Source: Nitrosopumilaceae archaeon (GTDB lineage Archaea > Thermoproteota > Nitrososphaeria > Nitrososphaerales > Nitrosopumilaceae). From it: a stretch of 13,395 nt of DNA. Shown here in pieces: positions 5,854 through 13,069 of this stretch; position 1 is the first letter of the stretch; each line of letters opens with the position of its first letter. The stretch lies in the NCBI GenBank assembly GCA_021296165.1, contig JAGWAW010000027.1, positions 1-13,395 on the forward strand, given 5' to 3'. The notes below the pieces were generated by a model that saw only the letters and a list, made by a program, of their open reading frames with translations, was not told the origin of the DNA and searched no databases. Position numbers and translations under genes: made by a program.

Positions 5854-7122
5854 TCAGGCGACGCTCAGGGCGCCGCCGGCCGCCGCCATATCCCGCACGA
5901 ACGCCGGATACGAGACGGCGGCCGACTCGGCCCCGGACACGGCCGAGTCCCCCGCGTACATTCCCGCTATGCAGAACGCCATGAACAGCCGGTGGTCGTG
6001 GCGCGGATCGAGCGCCGCCCCCCGCATCCGGCGGGGCGGATGAAGCGTCATGCCGTCGGGCCGCTCGTCTATGCGCACCCCCATCTTGGGCAGCTCCGAC
6101 GATATTATGGATATGCGGTCGGTCTCCTTGAGGCGGGCGTGCTCCACGCCGGTTATTATGATGGGCTGCTCGGACTTTAGCGCGAGTATGGCCAGCGGCG
6201 GCAGCAGGTCCGGCGAGTTGCCCAGGTCAAAGGTTCCTCCGCCCAGCCGCTCCGGCGGCGCGACGGACACGGCGTCCTCGCCCACGCTCACGGCCACGCG
6301 CATCAGCTCCAGTATGTCCAGGAACGCCTCGTCCCCCTGTGGAAGGCCGTCCATCCTCCCACTAACGCGGAAGGAGCCGTCGCCGCACAGCACCGCGGCG
6401 GACAGCAGCAGCGCCAGGCTGGAAAAGTCCATGGGGACGGTGAACCTGGCCGGCTCATACCTGGCCGGGCGTATCTCATAGCTGCGGTATGGTATGACGG
6501 TCCTCGCCGAGACGCCGAATCTCCGCATCGTGGCCAGGGTCATGTCCAGGTACGGCCTTGACACCATCTGGCCCTCTATCGTTATGTCCATGCCCCGGGG
6601 GGCCATGGGGGCGGTCATCGCCAGGGCCGAGACGAACTGGCTGGAGACGTTGCCCCGTATGGACACCGCTCCGCCGGAGATGGGGCCTGACACGGTCATC
6701 GGGGGGCGGCCGCTCCGGGACGTGCACCTAGCCCCCAATACACCCAGCGCGTCCAGCAGCGGCTGCATGGGCCTCTCCTGCAGGCTGGCATCGCCCGTGA
6801 GGGTGGCGGTGTGCCCGTACAGCGACGCCAGCGCGGCGGCCATGCGTATGGTGGTGCCCGAGTTTGCCGCGTCGATGGCCACGTCGCCGGACGGCTCCAC
6901 CCCCTTGTGCACCGTGATGCGGTCGCCGCGTACGGCCACCTCGGCGCCCATGCTCCGGCACGCCTCTATGGTGGAGAGCGTGTCTCCGGAGAGCAGCGCC
7001 CCCTCCACCACGCTGCCCCCGCCGGCCATCGACGCCAGGAATACGGCCCGGTGGGTGTAGCTCTTGTTGGGGGGGCACGATACGCTGCCGGAGAGCGTGG
7101 AGCGCGATACGCTACAGTCCAT
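5854..7122 (-). CDS. aroA: 3-phosphoshikimate 1-carboxyvinyltransferase (EPSP synthase)
   Basis: Transfers the enolpyruvyl group of PEP to shikimate 3-phosphate, giving EPSP, the sixth shikimate-pathway step. The 422-residue protein carries the expected landmarks: PPNKSYTHRAVFLA (K20, R25), the DAANSGTTIRM loop (residues 84-94), VSSQFVSALAM, PMDFSSLALLLSAAV near 230-243, NSPDLLPPLAILAL with D305, and HARLKETDRI (328-337), whose Lys/Glu/Asp/Arg line the PEP site. It is the last gene of the six-gene aro operon and overlaps the kinase gene by 11 bases, so it is probably co-translated. Its ATG fits the family N-terminus. Cytoplasmic. The 5663-5853 stretch downstream holds no further aro gene. Confidence 0.96.
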   Translation of the reverse strand: MDCSVSRSTLSGSVSCPPNKSYTHRAVFLASMAGGGSVVEGALLSGDTLSTIEACRSMGAEVAVRGDRITVHKGVEPSGDVAIDAANSGTTIRMAAALASLYGHTATLTGDASLQERPMQPLLDALGVLGARCTSRSGRPPMTVSGPISGGAVSIRGNVSSQFVSALAMTAPMAPRGMDITIEGQMVSRPYLDMTLATMRRFGVSARTVIPYRSYEIRPARYEPARFTVPMDFSSLALLLSAAVLCGDGSFRVSGRMDGLPQGDEAFLDILELMRVAVSVGEDAVSVAPPERLGGGTFDLGNSPDLLPPLAILALKSEQPIIITGVEHARLKETDRISIISSELPKMGVRIDERPDGMTLHPPRRMRGAALDPRHDHRLFMAFCIAGMYAGDSAVSGAESAAVSYPAFVRDMAAAGGALSVA

Positions 7123-7960
7123 CGGAGAACGCCTTGCTATTATTGATCGTGGTTGTTATGGTGCGGCCCTCCAGCGGCTTGAAGACCTTCTCTATATCCC
7201 TCTCCCCCCCTGCCCTCACCACCGCCGCGACGGCCGGCCCGTTCCCGGAGAGGGACGCCCCCAGGGCCCCGGCCTCCAGCAGGGAGTTGAGCAGGTACGG
7301 GTCGGGGCCCAACACCGGGGAGACGGCCAGCCCGTTCATCGTCATGGCCTCCCAGTGGCGCCCCTCCCGGGCCGCCTTCCAGGCCATGTTCAGCACCCTG
7401 GCCATCTTCCTCAGGTTCCGGATGCTACGGCGGCGGCGGTGCTCGGGCACGAATATCACCGAGGCCAGTCCGGGCGGGGCGCGCCGGTGCTCCACCAGAC
7501 TGGAGCGGGAGTTGTGCGTGACGTTGAATCCGCCGTAATAGCAGCCGCACACGTCGTCGTACGCGCCGGTGACGCTGACGCCCGATCGTATGGACGCATC
7601 TACGCCGGCGGCCAGCATGTCCTTCTCGCTCATGTCCGGATTGAACACCCTGGAGCACGCCATGGCCACCGCCGTGGATACGGAGCTGGAGCTCTTCAGG
7701 CCGCATCCGGTGGGCACCTGGGACGTGACATAGACGCTTATGCGGTGGCGCCGCAGCTCGTCCTTGGGAACCACGTTGCATATGGTCATGTTCAGCAGCC
7801 GGGAGCTCTGGCTGCGGGTGTTTATCGATATGCCCTTGCCGGGGACCGCCGTGACGCGGGCCGTGGTGACCAGCGAGGTCCCCAAGGTGGCCCCGTACCC
7901 GGTGGCGATTGCATTCACCAAGGATACGGCGCCGTGCACCGTGGCGGTCGCCCCCTTCAC
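7112..7960 (-). CDS. aroK: shikimate kinase, archaeal GHMP family
   Basis: Phosphorylates shikimate at the 3-OH with ATP. This is the archaeal kinase of the GHMP superfamily, unrelated in fold to bacterial AroK. The 282-residue protein has the GHMP phosphate-binding loop VPTGCGLKSSSSVS at residues 82-95. It also has the early VSLVNAIATGYGATLG segment and a late LLEAGALGASLSGNGPAVAAVV that corresponds to GHMP motif 3. The start is GTG at 7960, where GTGA overlaps the TGA of the shikimate dehydrogenase gene, a translational-coupling arrangement; GGGGGTG lies just upstream. The 3' end overlaps aroA by 11 bases. Homoserine kinase is the main alternative, but the PxGxGLKSSS loop and the operon position favour shikimate. 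Confidence 0.93.
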   Translation of the reverse strand: MKGATATVHGAVSLVNAIATGYGATLGTSLVTTARVTAVPGKGISINTRSQSSRLLNMTICNVVPKDELRRHRISVYVTSQVPTGCGLKSSSSVSTAVAMACSRVFNPDMSEKDMLAAGVDASIRSGVSVTGAYDDVCGCYYGGFNVTHNSRSSLVEHRRAPPGLASVIFVPEHRRRRSIRNLRKMARVLNMAWKAAREGRHWEAMTMNGLAVSPVLGPDPYLLNSLLEAGALGASLSGNGPAVAAVVRAGGERDIEKVFKPLEGRTITTTINNSKAFSDGL

Positions 7961-8775
7961 TCGAACACCCCCACAAGGGCGCGCTTCATGGTCTGCACCG
8001 GAGCCTCCCTGTCGTGCAGTATCGAGAACGAGAGGGCGGCCTGGTGCAGAAGCATCTCCCAGCCAGGTATTATGACGGCGCCGGCATCCTCTGCCTGCTC
8101 CAGAAACGACGTGCGGACGGGCCTGTACACCATATCGTACGCCACCACTCCCGGCGACACCCTGCCCATGTCCGCGGGGGACGGGCCGCCGTTCATCCCA
8201 ACGGAGGTGGCGTTCACCACCAGATCAAAGCCTGCCTCCACGTACGAGGGCAGCGGCCCCGAGCTGGAGGACACCCCCATCCGGGAGCAATGCTCCGCCA
8301 GGCTCCGCGCCTTTTCGACATTCCGGTTGCAGATATGTATGTGGGATGCGCCCCGGGCGGCCAGCCCCGACGCGCCGGCCCTGGCCGCCCCGCCGGCGCC
8401 CAGCAGCAGTACGCGGCACCCCGGCAGGGGCACGTTCCGGGACAGGAGGGGTCCCAGAAACCCCTCCATGTCGGTGTTGAAGCCGCGCCGCCGTCCGCCA
8501 CGGTCGTGCACAAGGTTGGCGGCGCCTATCAGGCTGCACTCCTCGGAGACGGAGTCCAGGTGTTCCATTACGGCCACCTTGTGGGGTATGGTCACGTTGA
8601 ACCCCTCTATCCCGGCGGCCCGGAGCGAGTCCAGGCCCTCGGGCACCTCCCCCCTCGGCACGCGGTACGCAATGTACGTGCAGTCCATGCGGGCCTCCAG
8701 AAACGCAGCGTTGTGCATGGCCGGCGACAGCGAGTGGTCTATGGGGTCACCTATCACGGCAAACGTCCGCACCAT
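7957..8775 (-). CDS. aroE: shikimate dehydrogenase
   Basis: Reduces 3-dehydroshikimate to shikimate with NADPH. The 272-residue protein has the substrate motif HSLSPAMHNAAF (residues 14-25) and GFNVTIPHKVAVM with catalytic K66. NTDMEGF carries the partner D102. The Rossmann loop LLLGAGGAARAG follows at about 124-134, then NATSVGM and a closing PGWEMLLHQAALSF. The open frame extends about 48 codons upstream, but those residues are a shadow of the dehydroquinase gene. The ATG at 8775 gives the standard MVRTFAVIGDP start. It begins one base after the aroD stop, and its own TGA overlaps the aroK GTG. Confidence 0.95.
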   Translation of the reverse strand: MVRTFAVIGDPIDHSLSPAMHNAAFLEARMDCTYIAYRVPRGEVPEGLDSLRAAGIEGFNVTIPHKVAVMEHLDSVSEECSLIGAANLVHDRGGRRRGFNTDMEGFLGPLLSRNVPLPGCRVLLLGAGGAARAGASGLAARGASHIHICNRNVEKARSLAEHCSRMGVSSSSGPLPSYVEAGFDLVVNATSVGMNGGPSPADMGRVSPGVVAYDMVYRPVRTSFLEQAEDAGAVIIPGWEMLLHQAALSFSILHDREAPVQTMKRALVGVFE

Positions 8776-8776
8776 T

Positions 8777-9436
8777 CTACATGACCCCGGACAGGCGGCG
8801 GGCATCCTCCAGCGAGTACTGGCCCGGGGCCACCGGGTCCCCCAGCGACACGTACATGAACGGGCACCCCATATGCATCGAGCACAACCGGGTGAAGCGG
8901 CCCGCATCCCCCATGGCAAACGCCACCAGGTTTACCTTGCCCCGGTGCGCGTACAGGCTCAGTATGGCCGCGGCGCCGTACCCCGCCTCGGCTGTCACGA
9001 CCATCTTGACCCAGTCCGAATACTTGCCCATATCCCCCATGCGGCGCCGGAGCCGTGCCGCCGACGGGCTCCCCCGGAGGTCATGCCAGGACGCCAGAAT
9101 GCCCGTGTTCAGGCGGCTTCGCAGTCCGGGGTTGTTCAGCAGCGTGTTGTACTCGACGTCCAGCAGGAAGGGACTGTAGGCGGCCGCCCCCTCCAGCAAT
9201 TCGATACGCTCGGCCTCGGTCCCCCCGAACCGTCCCCCCTCCTTGCGCGAGCGCAGAGTAAGTATGGCGCGGCCCATCCTGGATGATACAGACTCCAGGA
9301 ATGGCCCCACCTCGGAGGCGTCCAGATAGTCCAGGCGGATCTCCGCATACTTTGAGGACTCCAAGGCCAGCTCCAGATCGCGGCGCATCCCCTCCGGCGT
9401 GTCGGCGGCCACAGAGGCGCACGTGGTGTACTTCAT
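8777..9436 (-). CDS. aroD: 3-dehydroquinate dehydratase, type I
   Basis: Dehydrates 3-dehydroquinate to 3-dehydroshikimate through a Schiff base. The 219 residues fit type I (class I aldolase-like barrel) dehydroquinases. They show EIRLDYLD (32-39), the catalytic His in LASWHDLRGSP (H118), the Schiff-base Lys in DWVKMVVTAE (K144) and the C-terminal GDPVAPGQYSLEDAR that closes the active site. The open frame continues far upstream, but that part is a low-quality shadow of the DHQ synthase gene. The ATG at 9436 overlaps the DHQ synthase TGA as ATGA and is preceded by CTGGAGAA, a ribosome-binding site. It ends one base before aroE. Confidence 0.95.
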   Translation of the reverse strand: MKYTTCASVAADTPEGMRRDLELALESSKYAEIRLDYLDASEVGPFLESVSSRMGRAILTLRSRKEGGRFGGTEAERIELLEGAAAYSPFLLDVEYNTLLNNPGLRSRLNTGILASWHDLRGSPSAARLRRRMGDMGKYSDWVKMVVTAEAGYGAAAILSLYAHRGKVNLVAFAMGDAGRFTRLCSMHMGCPFMYVSLGDPVAPGQYSLEDARRLSGVM

Positions 9437-10467
9437 TTCTCCAGGATGTATTCGCTGTCCACCTTCATGCCAAAGTGCCTTCCGGCCGCCGGCGTCGCGT
9501 ACACCATTATCTGGTCGCCCTCCTTGAGGTGCGTGACCGACACCAGCTCCCCGTCGGGCCGCACGAACCGTATGGTCTCGGCGTTCTGCGCTATTATTCC
9601 GCCCGACTCGGTGTCTGTGGCCGCCCCCACGAACAGCATGGGCCTGCTCTCTATCTTGGAGCGGCCGACCGTAACGCGCCGCGACCTGCCCTCCCCGTTG
9701 ACCGCCAGCACCTCTGAGCCCCCCTCCAGTTCCGAGAGGTACATCGTGTTGCCGCTGGGTGATAGCGTGTAGCAGTGGACGGCGCCCGCGTTGACCCGGA
9801 ACGGCCGCGGGGACGTGAACGAGGAGCCCACCGACTCGTTGTGTATCAGGAACAGGAAGTTGGACCGGTTGCCGACCAGCATCCCCTCGCCCATCTTCAG
9901 TATGGAGGTGGTGTCCACGCATACCCGCTCGCCGTCGCCGGTCTCGCGTATGGCGGTGACCCGGGCCGGAACCACCTCAAAGGTGGAGGAGGCCAGGTAG
10001 GCCAGCGTCGAGGACACCTCGTCGGCCGAGGAGGTCTCCAGGATTACCGCATCTACGCCTATGTCCAGTATGGAGAACATCTTGCGCGCCTCCTCGGCCG
10101 TGCCGGCCGAGGCGATTATGCGGGTGTCGACGTCGTGCAGCTTGGCTATGGCGTTCTCCAGCGGGATGATCTTCCAGTCGTCCACGTCCGCAATCACAAA
10201 GTCCAGGCCCGCGGCGGCATCCGCCAGCATGGTGTCGATGTCGGCGTTGGACAGTATGCGGTAGCGCCGTCCGGTCTGCTCGTCTGCGCCGTCGGTCAGG
10301 ATGTACGTGGAGTCGTCCCGGCGGTGCATGACCGACACGGGCAGGCCCTCCGCGGCGGCCGGATCCGCCAGCACCGTCCTGATTCCCATACCTGCAACCT
10401 CCTTGAGAAACTGCCCGTCGGCGGTGGCCGGGGCCACTATCAGCTCCCGCCCCCTATCCAAGGTCAC
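9433..10467 (-). CDS. aroB': 3-dehydroquinate synthase II (archaeal, AroB')
   Basis: Converts 2-amino-3,7-dideoxy-D-threo-hept-6-ulosonate (ADH) to 3-dehydroquinate with NAD+, the second step of the archaeal alternative to DAHP synthase and classical AroB. The 344-residue protein has the family pattern. An N-terminal domain contains DFVIADVDDWKIIPLENAIA and DAVILETSSADEV. The characteristic C-terminal segment follows: CVDTTSILKMGEGMLVGN, RPFRVNAGAVHCYTLSPSGN, YLSELEGGSEVLAVN and GAATDTESGGII. The start is GTG, giving MTLDRGRELIVAPA, and it overlaps the ADH synthase gene by 14 bases. The 3' end overlaps aroD by ATGA. Confidence is high because the neighbour is ADH synthase. Confidence 0.95.
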   Translation of the reverse strand: MTLDRGRELIVAPATADGQFLKEVAGMGIRTVLADPAAAEGLPVSVMHRRDDSTYILTDGADEQTGRRYRILSNADIDTMLADAAAGLDFVIADVDDWKIIPLENAIAKLHDVDTRIIASAGTAEEARKMFSILDIGVDAVILETSSADEVSSTLAYLASSTFEVVPARVTAIRETGDGERVCVDTTSILKMGEGMLVGNRSNFLFLIHNESVGSSFTSPRPFRVNAGAVHCYTLSPSGNTMYLSELEGGSEVLAVNGEGRSRRVTVGRSKIESRPMLFVGAATDTESGGIIAQNAETIRFVRPDGELVSVTHLKEGDQIMVYATPAAGRHFGMKVDSEYILEK

Positions 10468-11233
10468 CCACCGACTCTGCCTTCTCGCCGTCGAATATGA
10501 TGCGGGCCAGGGCCCTGGTTATCGCGGGGGGATTGCGGTGCGCGAACACGTTCCGGCCATACGTGACGCCGGCGGCTCCTGCCTCCATCACCTCCTGTGT
10601 CATGCGCAGCAGGTCGGCGTCCGACTCCACCTTCGGGCCGCCGGCCACCACCACCGGAACCGGCGTGCTCCTCACTATACCGGCAAAGGAGTCCACGTCC
10701 CCCGTGTATACGGTCTTTACTATGTCGGCGCCGCACTCGGCGCCTATCCGGGCGGCATGGGCGACGATCTCGGGATCGTGCGGGTTGGGGACGTTCTCGC
10801 CGCGGGGGTACATCATGGCCAGCAGCGGCATGCCCCAGTTCTGGCACCTCTCGGCCACCATCCCCAGATCCTGCAGCATCTCGGGCTCTTCGCGGCCGCC
10901 TATGTTGATGTGTAGCGAGACGCCGTCGGCGCCCATCCTGACGGCCTCCTCCACGCTGCCGGTGAGCATCTTGCGGTTGGGCGAGAGTGACCTGGAGGTG
11001 CTGCTGGAGAAGTGCACCAGCACCCCGACGGACGGCACCGCGTCCAGCGACTTTAGTATGCCCTTGTTTATTATGACGCTGGTGAGGCCGGCCGGGGCGC
11101 ACTCGCGTATTATCAGCGAGGGATCCTCCAAGCCCGGTATGGGACCGTTGGATATGCCGTGGTCCATCGGAATGCAGAGCATCCTGCCGCCTCGAAGTAT
11201 GCGGGACAGACGCACCTGAAGGCCTGAGACCAT
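10454..11233 (-). CDS. aroA': 2-amino-3,7-dideoxy-D-threo-hept-6-ulosonate (ADH) synthase
   Basis: Class I aldolase-type enzyme that joins a 6-deoxy-5-ketofructose-1-phosphate-derived unit with L-aspartate semialdehyde to make ADH, the archaeal entry to aromatic amino-acid synthesis. The 259 residues show CIPMDHGISNGP (D24), ADGVSLHINIGG, LLAMMYPRGENV (Y142) and the Schiff-base Lys in ADIVKTVYTGD (K173), then VVVAGGPKVES and AAGVTYGRNVF phosphate-binding loops. These match the Asp/Tyr/Lys set known from the Methanocaldococcus jannaschii enzyme. The frame is open upstream, but the ATG at 11233 gives the family start and lies 26 bases from a TATA box. First gene of the aro operon. A fructose-bisphosphate aldolase of the same family is less likely given the neighbour. 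Confidence 0.93.
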   Translation of the reverse strand: MVSGLQVRLSRILRGGRMLCIPMDHGISNGPIPGLEDPSLIIRECAPAGLTSVIINKGILKSLDAVPSVGVLVHFSSSTSRSLSPNRKMLTGSVEEAVRMGADGVSLHINIGGREEPEMLQDLGMVAERCQNWGMPLLAMMYPRGENVPNPHDPEIVAHAARIGAECGADIVKTVYTGDVDSFAGIVRSTPVPVVVAGGPKVESDADLLRMTQEVMEAGAAGVTYGRNVFAHRNPPAITRALARIIFDGEKAESVGDLG

Positions 11234-11254
11234 GTGCGGGGGCAAGCGTCGCCC

Positions 11255-11263
11255 ATTTAAAAA
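11255..11263 (-). promoter_or_regulatory. TATA box of the six-gene aro operon
   Basis: On the minus strand this reads TTTTTAAAT, centred 26 bases before the ADH synthase ATG, implying a leaderless operon transcript. No other convincing promoter was seen between the six genes, which overlap or lie one base apart. Confidence 0.6.
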
Positions 11264-11652
11264 CAATGGTACCGGCATCTCCGGCCGCCGGAAGGCAGCG
11301 CCACGGGTGCCGCCATCACCCGGCCTGCGGCCGGCGCCTCTCCGCCGGCCACCCGAGCGGCAGTGTCCGGGCTGCGCCGCGGGGGGGTCCCGCAGAGAAT
11401 CTGGTGGCGGGATCAGGAGAATGCGATCGGCGGTGTGGGATGCCCACATTCAGGGGTATGCTTGCGCGGATGCCGGACGGTGCGCCCTAGACCATCGGAG
11501 CGGCCAAAAGGCGGCCTGTCCGTCTCACTCCAGGCTGCCCGGGCGCGGCCGATGCGGCGGCCGCCCGGCGCCGCGGAGCGGCGCGTATGCACGGCACCGG
11601 GTTCCATGCCCAAGGGCGTCGGCCGCCCGGACCAAGACGCGGCGGCGCCAGC
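11264..11652. other. GC-rich intergenic stretch with many inverted repeats, no convincing gene
   Basis: Between the divergent aro operon and peroxiredoxin promoters, about 390 bases show no frame with protein-like composition; the frames present are Arg/Pro/Gly-rich shadows. Perfect inverted repeats occur at 11329-11336/11343-11350 (8 bp, 6-base loop) and 11434-11439/11443-11448 (6 bp, 3-base loop). An imperfect one lies at about 11541-11566. A structured RNA or a regulatory region is possible. I could not match it to SRP RNA or RNase P RNA signatures by eye. Confidence 0.4.
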
Positions 11653-11661
11653 AAATATTAA
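11653..11661 (+). promoter_or_regulatory. TATA-like box for the peroxiredoxin gene
   Basis: The sequence aaatattaa is centred about 31 bases before the GTG at 11688, leaving a leader of roughly five bases. It stands out in a very GC-rich spacer. Confidence 0.5.
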
Positions 11662-11687
11662 GTGGCGTTAAGCACCAAAATGGCGCA

Positions 11688-12146
11688 GTGATACAGGAAG
11701 GTGACCGGGTACCTGATTTTGAGATGCAGAGCCAGACCGGCGAGATCGTGCGCTCCTCGGAGATGGCCGGCGATAAATACATCATCTACTTTTATCCCCG
11801 CGACTTTACGCCCGGCTGCACCACCGAAGCAGACGAGTTCACAAAAGCGCACGGGGTGTTCGAGAAGGCGGGCATCCGCATACTGGGCGTCAGCCCGGAC
11901 ACGGCTGAGTCGCACCAAAAGTTCTGCAACAAGATGAACATACCATATCCCCTCCTGGCCGACACCGACAAGACCCTGGCCAACGCCTTTGGGGTGTGGG
12001 GACCCAAAAAGTTCATGGGCCGCGAGTACATGGGCGTCAACAGGAGCACGTTTCTGGTGGACGAATCCGGCACGGTGTTCAAGGTCTTTGCGAAGGTGAG
12101 GCCGAAAGGACACGCGCGTCAGGTCCTAGAGTCGTTTACAAAATAA
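11688..12146 (+). CDS. bcp: peroxiredoxin, PrxQ/Bcp family
   Basis: Thiol peroxidase that reduces hydrogen peroxide and organic hydroperoxides, probably recycled by thioredoxin, in the cytoplasm. The 152 residues carry the thioredoxin-fold Prx core: DRVPDFEMQSQTGE, YIIYFYPRDFTPGCTTEADEF with peroxidatic C44, the PYPLLADTDKTLANAFGVWG segment, and NRSTFLVDESGTVFKVF. The Cys five positions after C44, used by E. coli-type Bcp, is absent (Asp instead). C80 lies 36 residues after C44, the spacing known for Xanthomonas PrxQ, which suggests an atypical 2-Cys mechanism. GTG at 11688 is the only start that fits the family; the long open frame upstream is not protein-like. It converges on the next gene, 14 bases apart. 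Confidence 0.93.
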   Translation: MIQEGDRVPDFEMQSQTGEIVRSSEMAGDKYIIYFYPRDFTPGCTTEADEFTKAHGVFEKAGIRILGVSPDTAESHQKFCNKMNIPYPLLADTDKTLANAFGVWGPKKFMGREYMGVNRSTFLVDESGTVFKVFAKVRPKGHARQVLESFTK

Positions 12147-12160
12147 AGATAGGTTGTAAA

Positions 12161-13036
12161 TCAGAATCCCTTGGGAAGCGTACCCCGGGGGCGCTTCGGT
12201 GCCTCGGCGGCTTGGCTCGCTTTTACTGCCTTTGCTGCCTCGGCCGCCTTCTCCTGGGCCACTCTTGCAGCCTCCTGGGCGGCGGCAGCCTGCTGCGCCA
12301 GCTTTGCGGCCTCCTCCTGAGCCTTGCGGGCCACATCCTGCGGGGACGGAGGCGGCGGGGCCTTGGTGGACTCCACGCGCTTCAGATACTCGGCCTCATA
12401 CTTTGCCAGATCATCCTGCCTTGATTTGGACTGCTGTGTCTGAGGGGGTGGCGGGGCCTGCTGTGTCTGCTGCGGGGGAGGGGGTGGCGGGGCCTGCTGT
12501 GTCTGCTGCGCCTTCTGCGGAGAACCCTCCGCCTTCAGGTCGTATCCTCCAAACGTCTTGTCCGGAGGATGGTACGCCAGTCTGGCCCTAGTTGCAAAGT
12601 ACTGGTTGGACGGCTGCGTGTATCCCGTTACATTGGCCTTCTGCTCGTTCCAGCTGGGTTCGGCCGGAACGCGTCCGGCGGGTGCGGTTCTTCGTACGAA
12701 ATACCTGTGGGGGGCCGGAGAGTATCCGGTTACCTTGGCGCGGTAATCGTGAAAGTCCGTCATGTTGACGGATCTGTACACCTTCTCCAGTGCGTCGTTG
12801 ATGTTTCCGGATGGCGCGGACTCGGCCGGCTGCGGCTTGGTCTCTGCCGGTTTCGGGGGTTCCATGCCCTTGGGCAGGGATCCTCTCGGAGACTCGGGTG
12901 CCGGTTCGGGAGCGGCTTTTGGCGGCTCTTCTGTCGCCATACTCCCTTTTAGCTTGTCCAGCCTTGCATCCAGCTCGTCTATCATCGCTAGAAGGTCATC
13001 TTTAGTTACCTTAGGTTTGCGTTGTCTAGTCGACAT
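12161..13036 (-). CDS. unrecognised low-complexity repeat protein (291 aa)
   Basis: I do not recognise this protein. Residues 10-31 form a likely charged helix (DDLLAMIDELDARLDKLKG). A Pro/Glu-rich linker follows, then an ordered-looking core at 80-165 with two related units 34 residues apart, KVTGYSPAPHRYFVRR (101-116) and NVTGYTQPSNQYFATR (135-150). Next is a Gln/Pro-rich tandem repeat (177-203). A helix with KYEAEYLKR comes next, then an Ala/Lys/Glu/Gln-rich probable coiled coil (235-275). The motif PRGSLPKGM (50-58) recurs as PRGTLPKGF at the very C-terminus (283-291). There is no signal peptide or membrane segment. A TATA-like box 28 bases upstream supports the ATG and leaderless transcription. 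A cytoplasmic scaffold or assembly protein is a guess. Confidence 0.75.
   Translation of the reverse strand: MSTRQRKPKVTKDDLLAMIDELDARLDKLKGSMATEEPPKAAPEPAPESPRGSLPKGMEPPKPAETKPQPAESAPSGNINDALEKVYRSVNMTDFHDYRAKVTGYSPAPHRYFVRRTAPAGRVPAEPSWNEQKANVTGYTQPSNQYFATRARLAYHPPDKTFGGYDLKAEGSPQKAQQTQQAPPPPPPQQTQQAPPPPQTQQSKSRQDDLAKYEAEYLKRVESTKAPPPPSPQDVARKAQEEAAKLAQQAAAAQEAARVAQEKAAEAAKAVKASQAAEAPKRPRGTLPKGF
12431..12510 (-). repeat. 36-base tandem repeat coding for QQTQQA-P units
   Basis: A 33-base identical block at 12442-12474 and 12478-12510 repeats with a period of 36 bases, with a partial third copy at about 12431-12441. It encodes the QQTQQAPPPPPP unit of the low-complexity protein. The period is a multiple of three, so copy changes keep the frame. 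Confidence 0.7.
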
Positions 13037-13059
13037 TTAGGTTGCTGCCCCCTGCTATC

Positions 13060-13069
13060 TATTTAATTT
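13060..13069 (-). promoter_or_regulatory. TATA box of the 291-residue repeat protein gene
   Basis: On the minus strand this reads AAATTAAATA, centred about 28 bases before the ATG at 13036. It is among the most AT-rich spots in the window. Confidence 0.55.

Noticed and set aside
8776..8919. N-terminal extension of shikimate dehydrogenase
   Set aside because: The extra residues overlap aroD and are Trp/Arg/Cys-rich. MVRTFAVIGDP at 8775 is the normal start.
7064..9286. A 740-codon plus-strand open frame opposite the aro genes
   Set aside because: It is antisense to aroK, aroE and parts of aroA and aroD, all with clear catalytic motifs. Its product is rich in Arg, Pro, His and Gly with no domain, as expected from GC-rich third positions.
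9437..9922. N-terminal extension of the dehydroquinase frame
   Set aside because: The extension overlaps the whole 3' half of DHQ synthase II and is Gly/Arg/Pro-rich. The ATGA overlap with a GGAG site at 9436 gives the family start.
11264..11652. SRP RNA or RNase P RNA in the GC-rich spacer
   Set aside because: I looked for conserved core sequences of both by eye on both strands and found none. A covariance-model search would settle it.
11232..11687. N-terminal extension of the peroxiredoxin frame
   Set aside because: The 152 upstream codons have shadow composition, begin on top of the aro operon start, and lie before the TATA-like box at 11653.
12431..12510. CRISPR-like array
   Set aside because: The repeat has no spacers: it is a head-to-tail 36-base coding repeat in frame with the protein.
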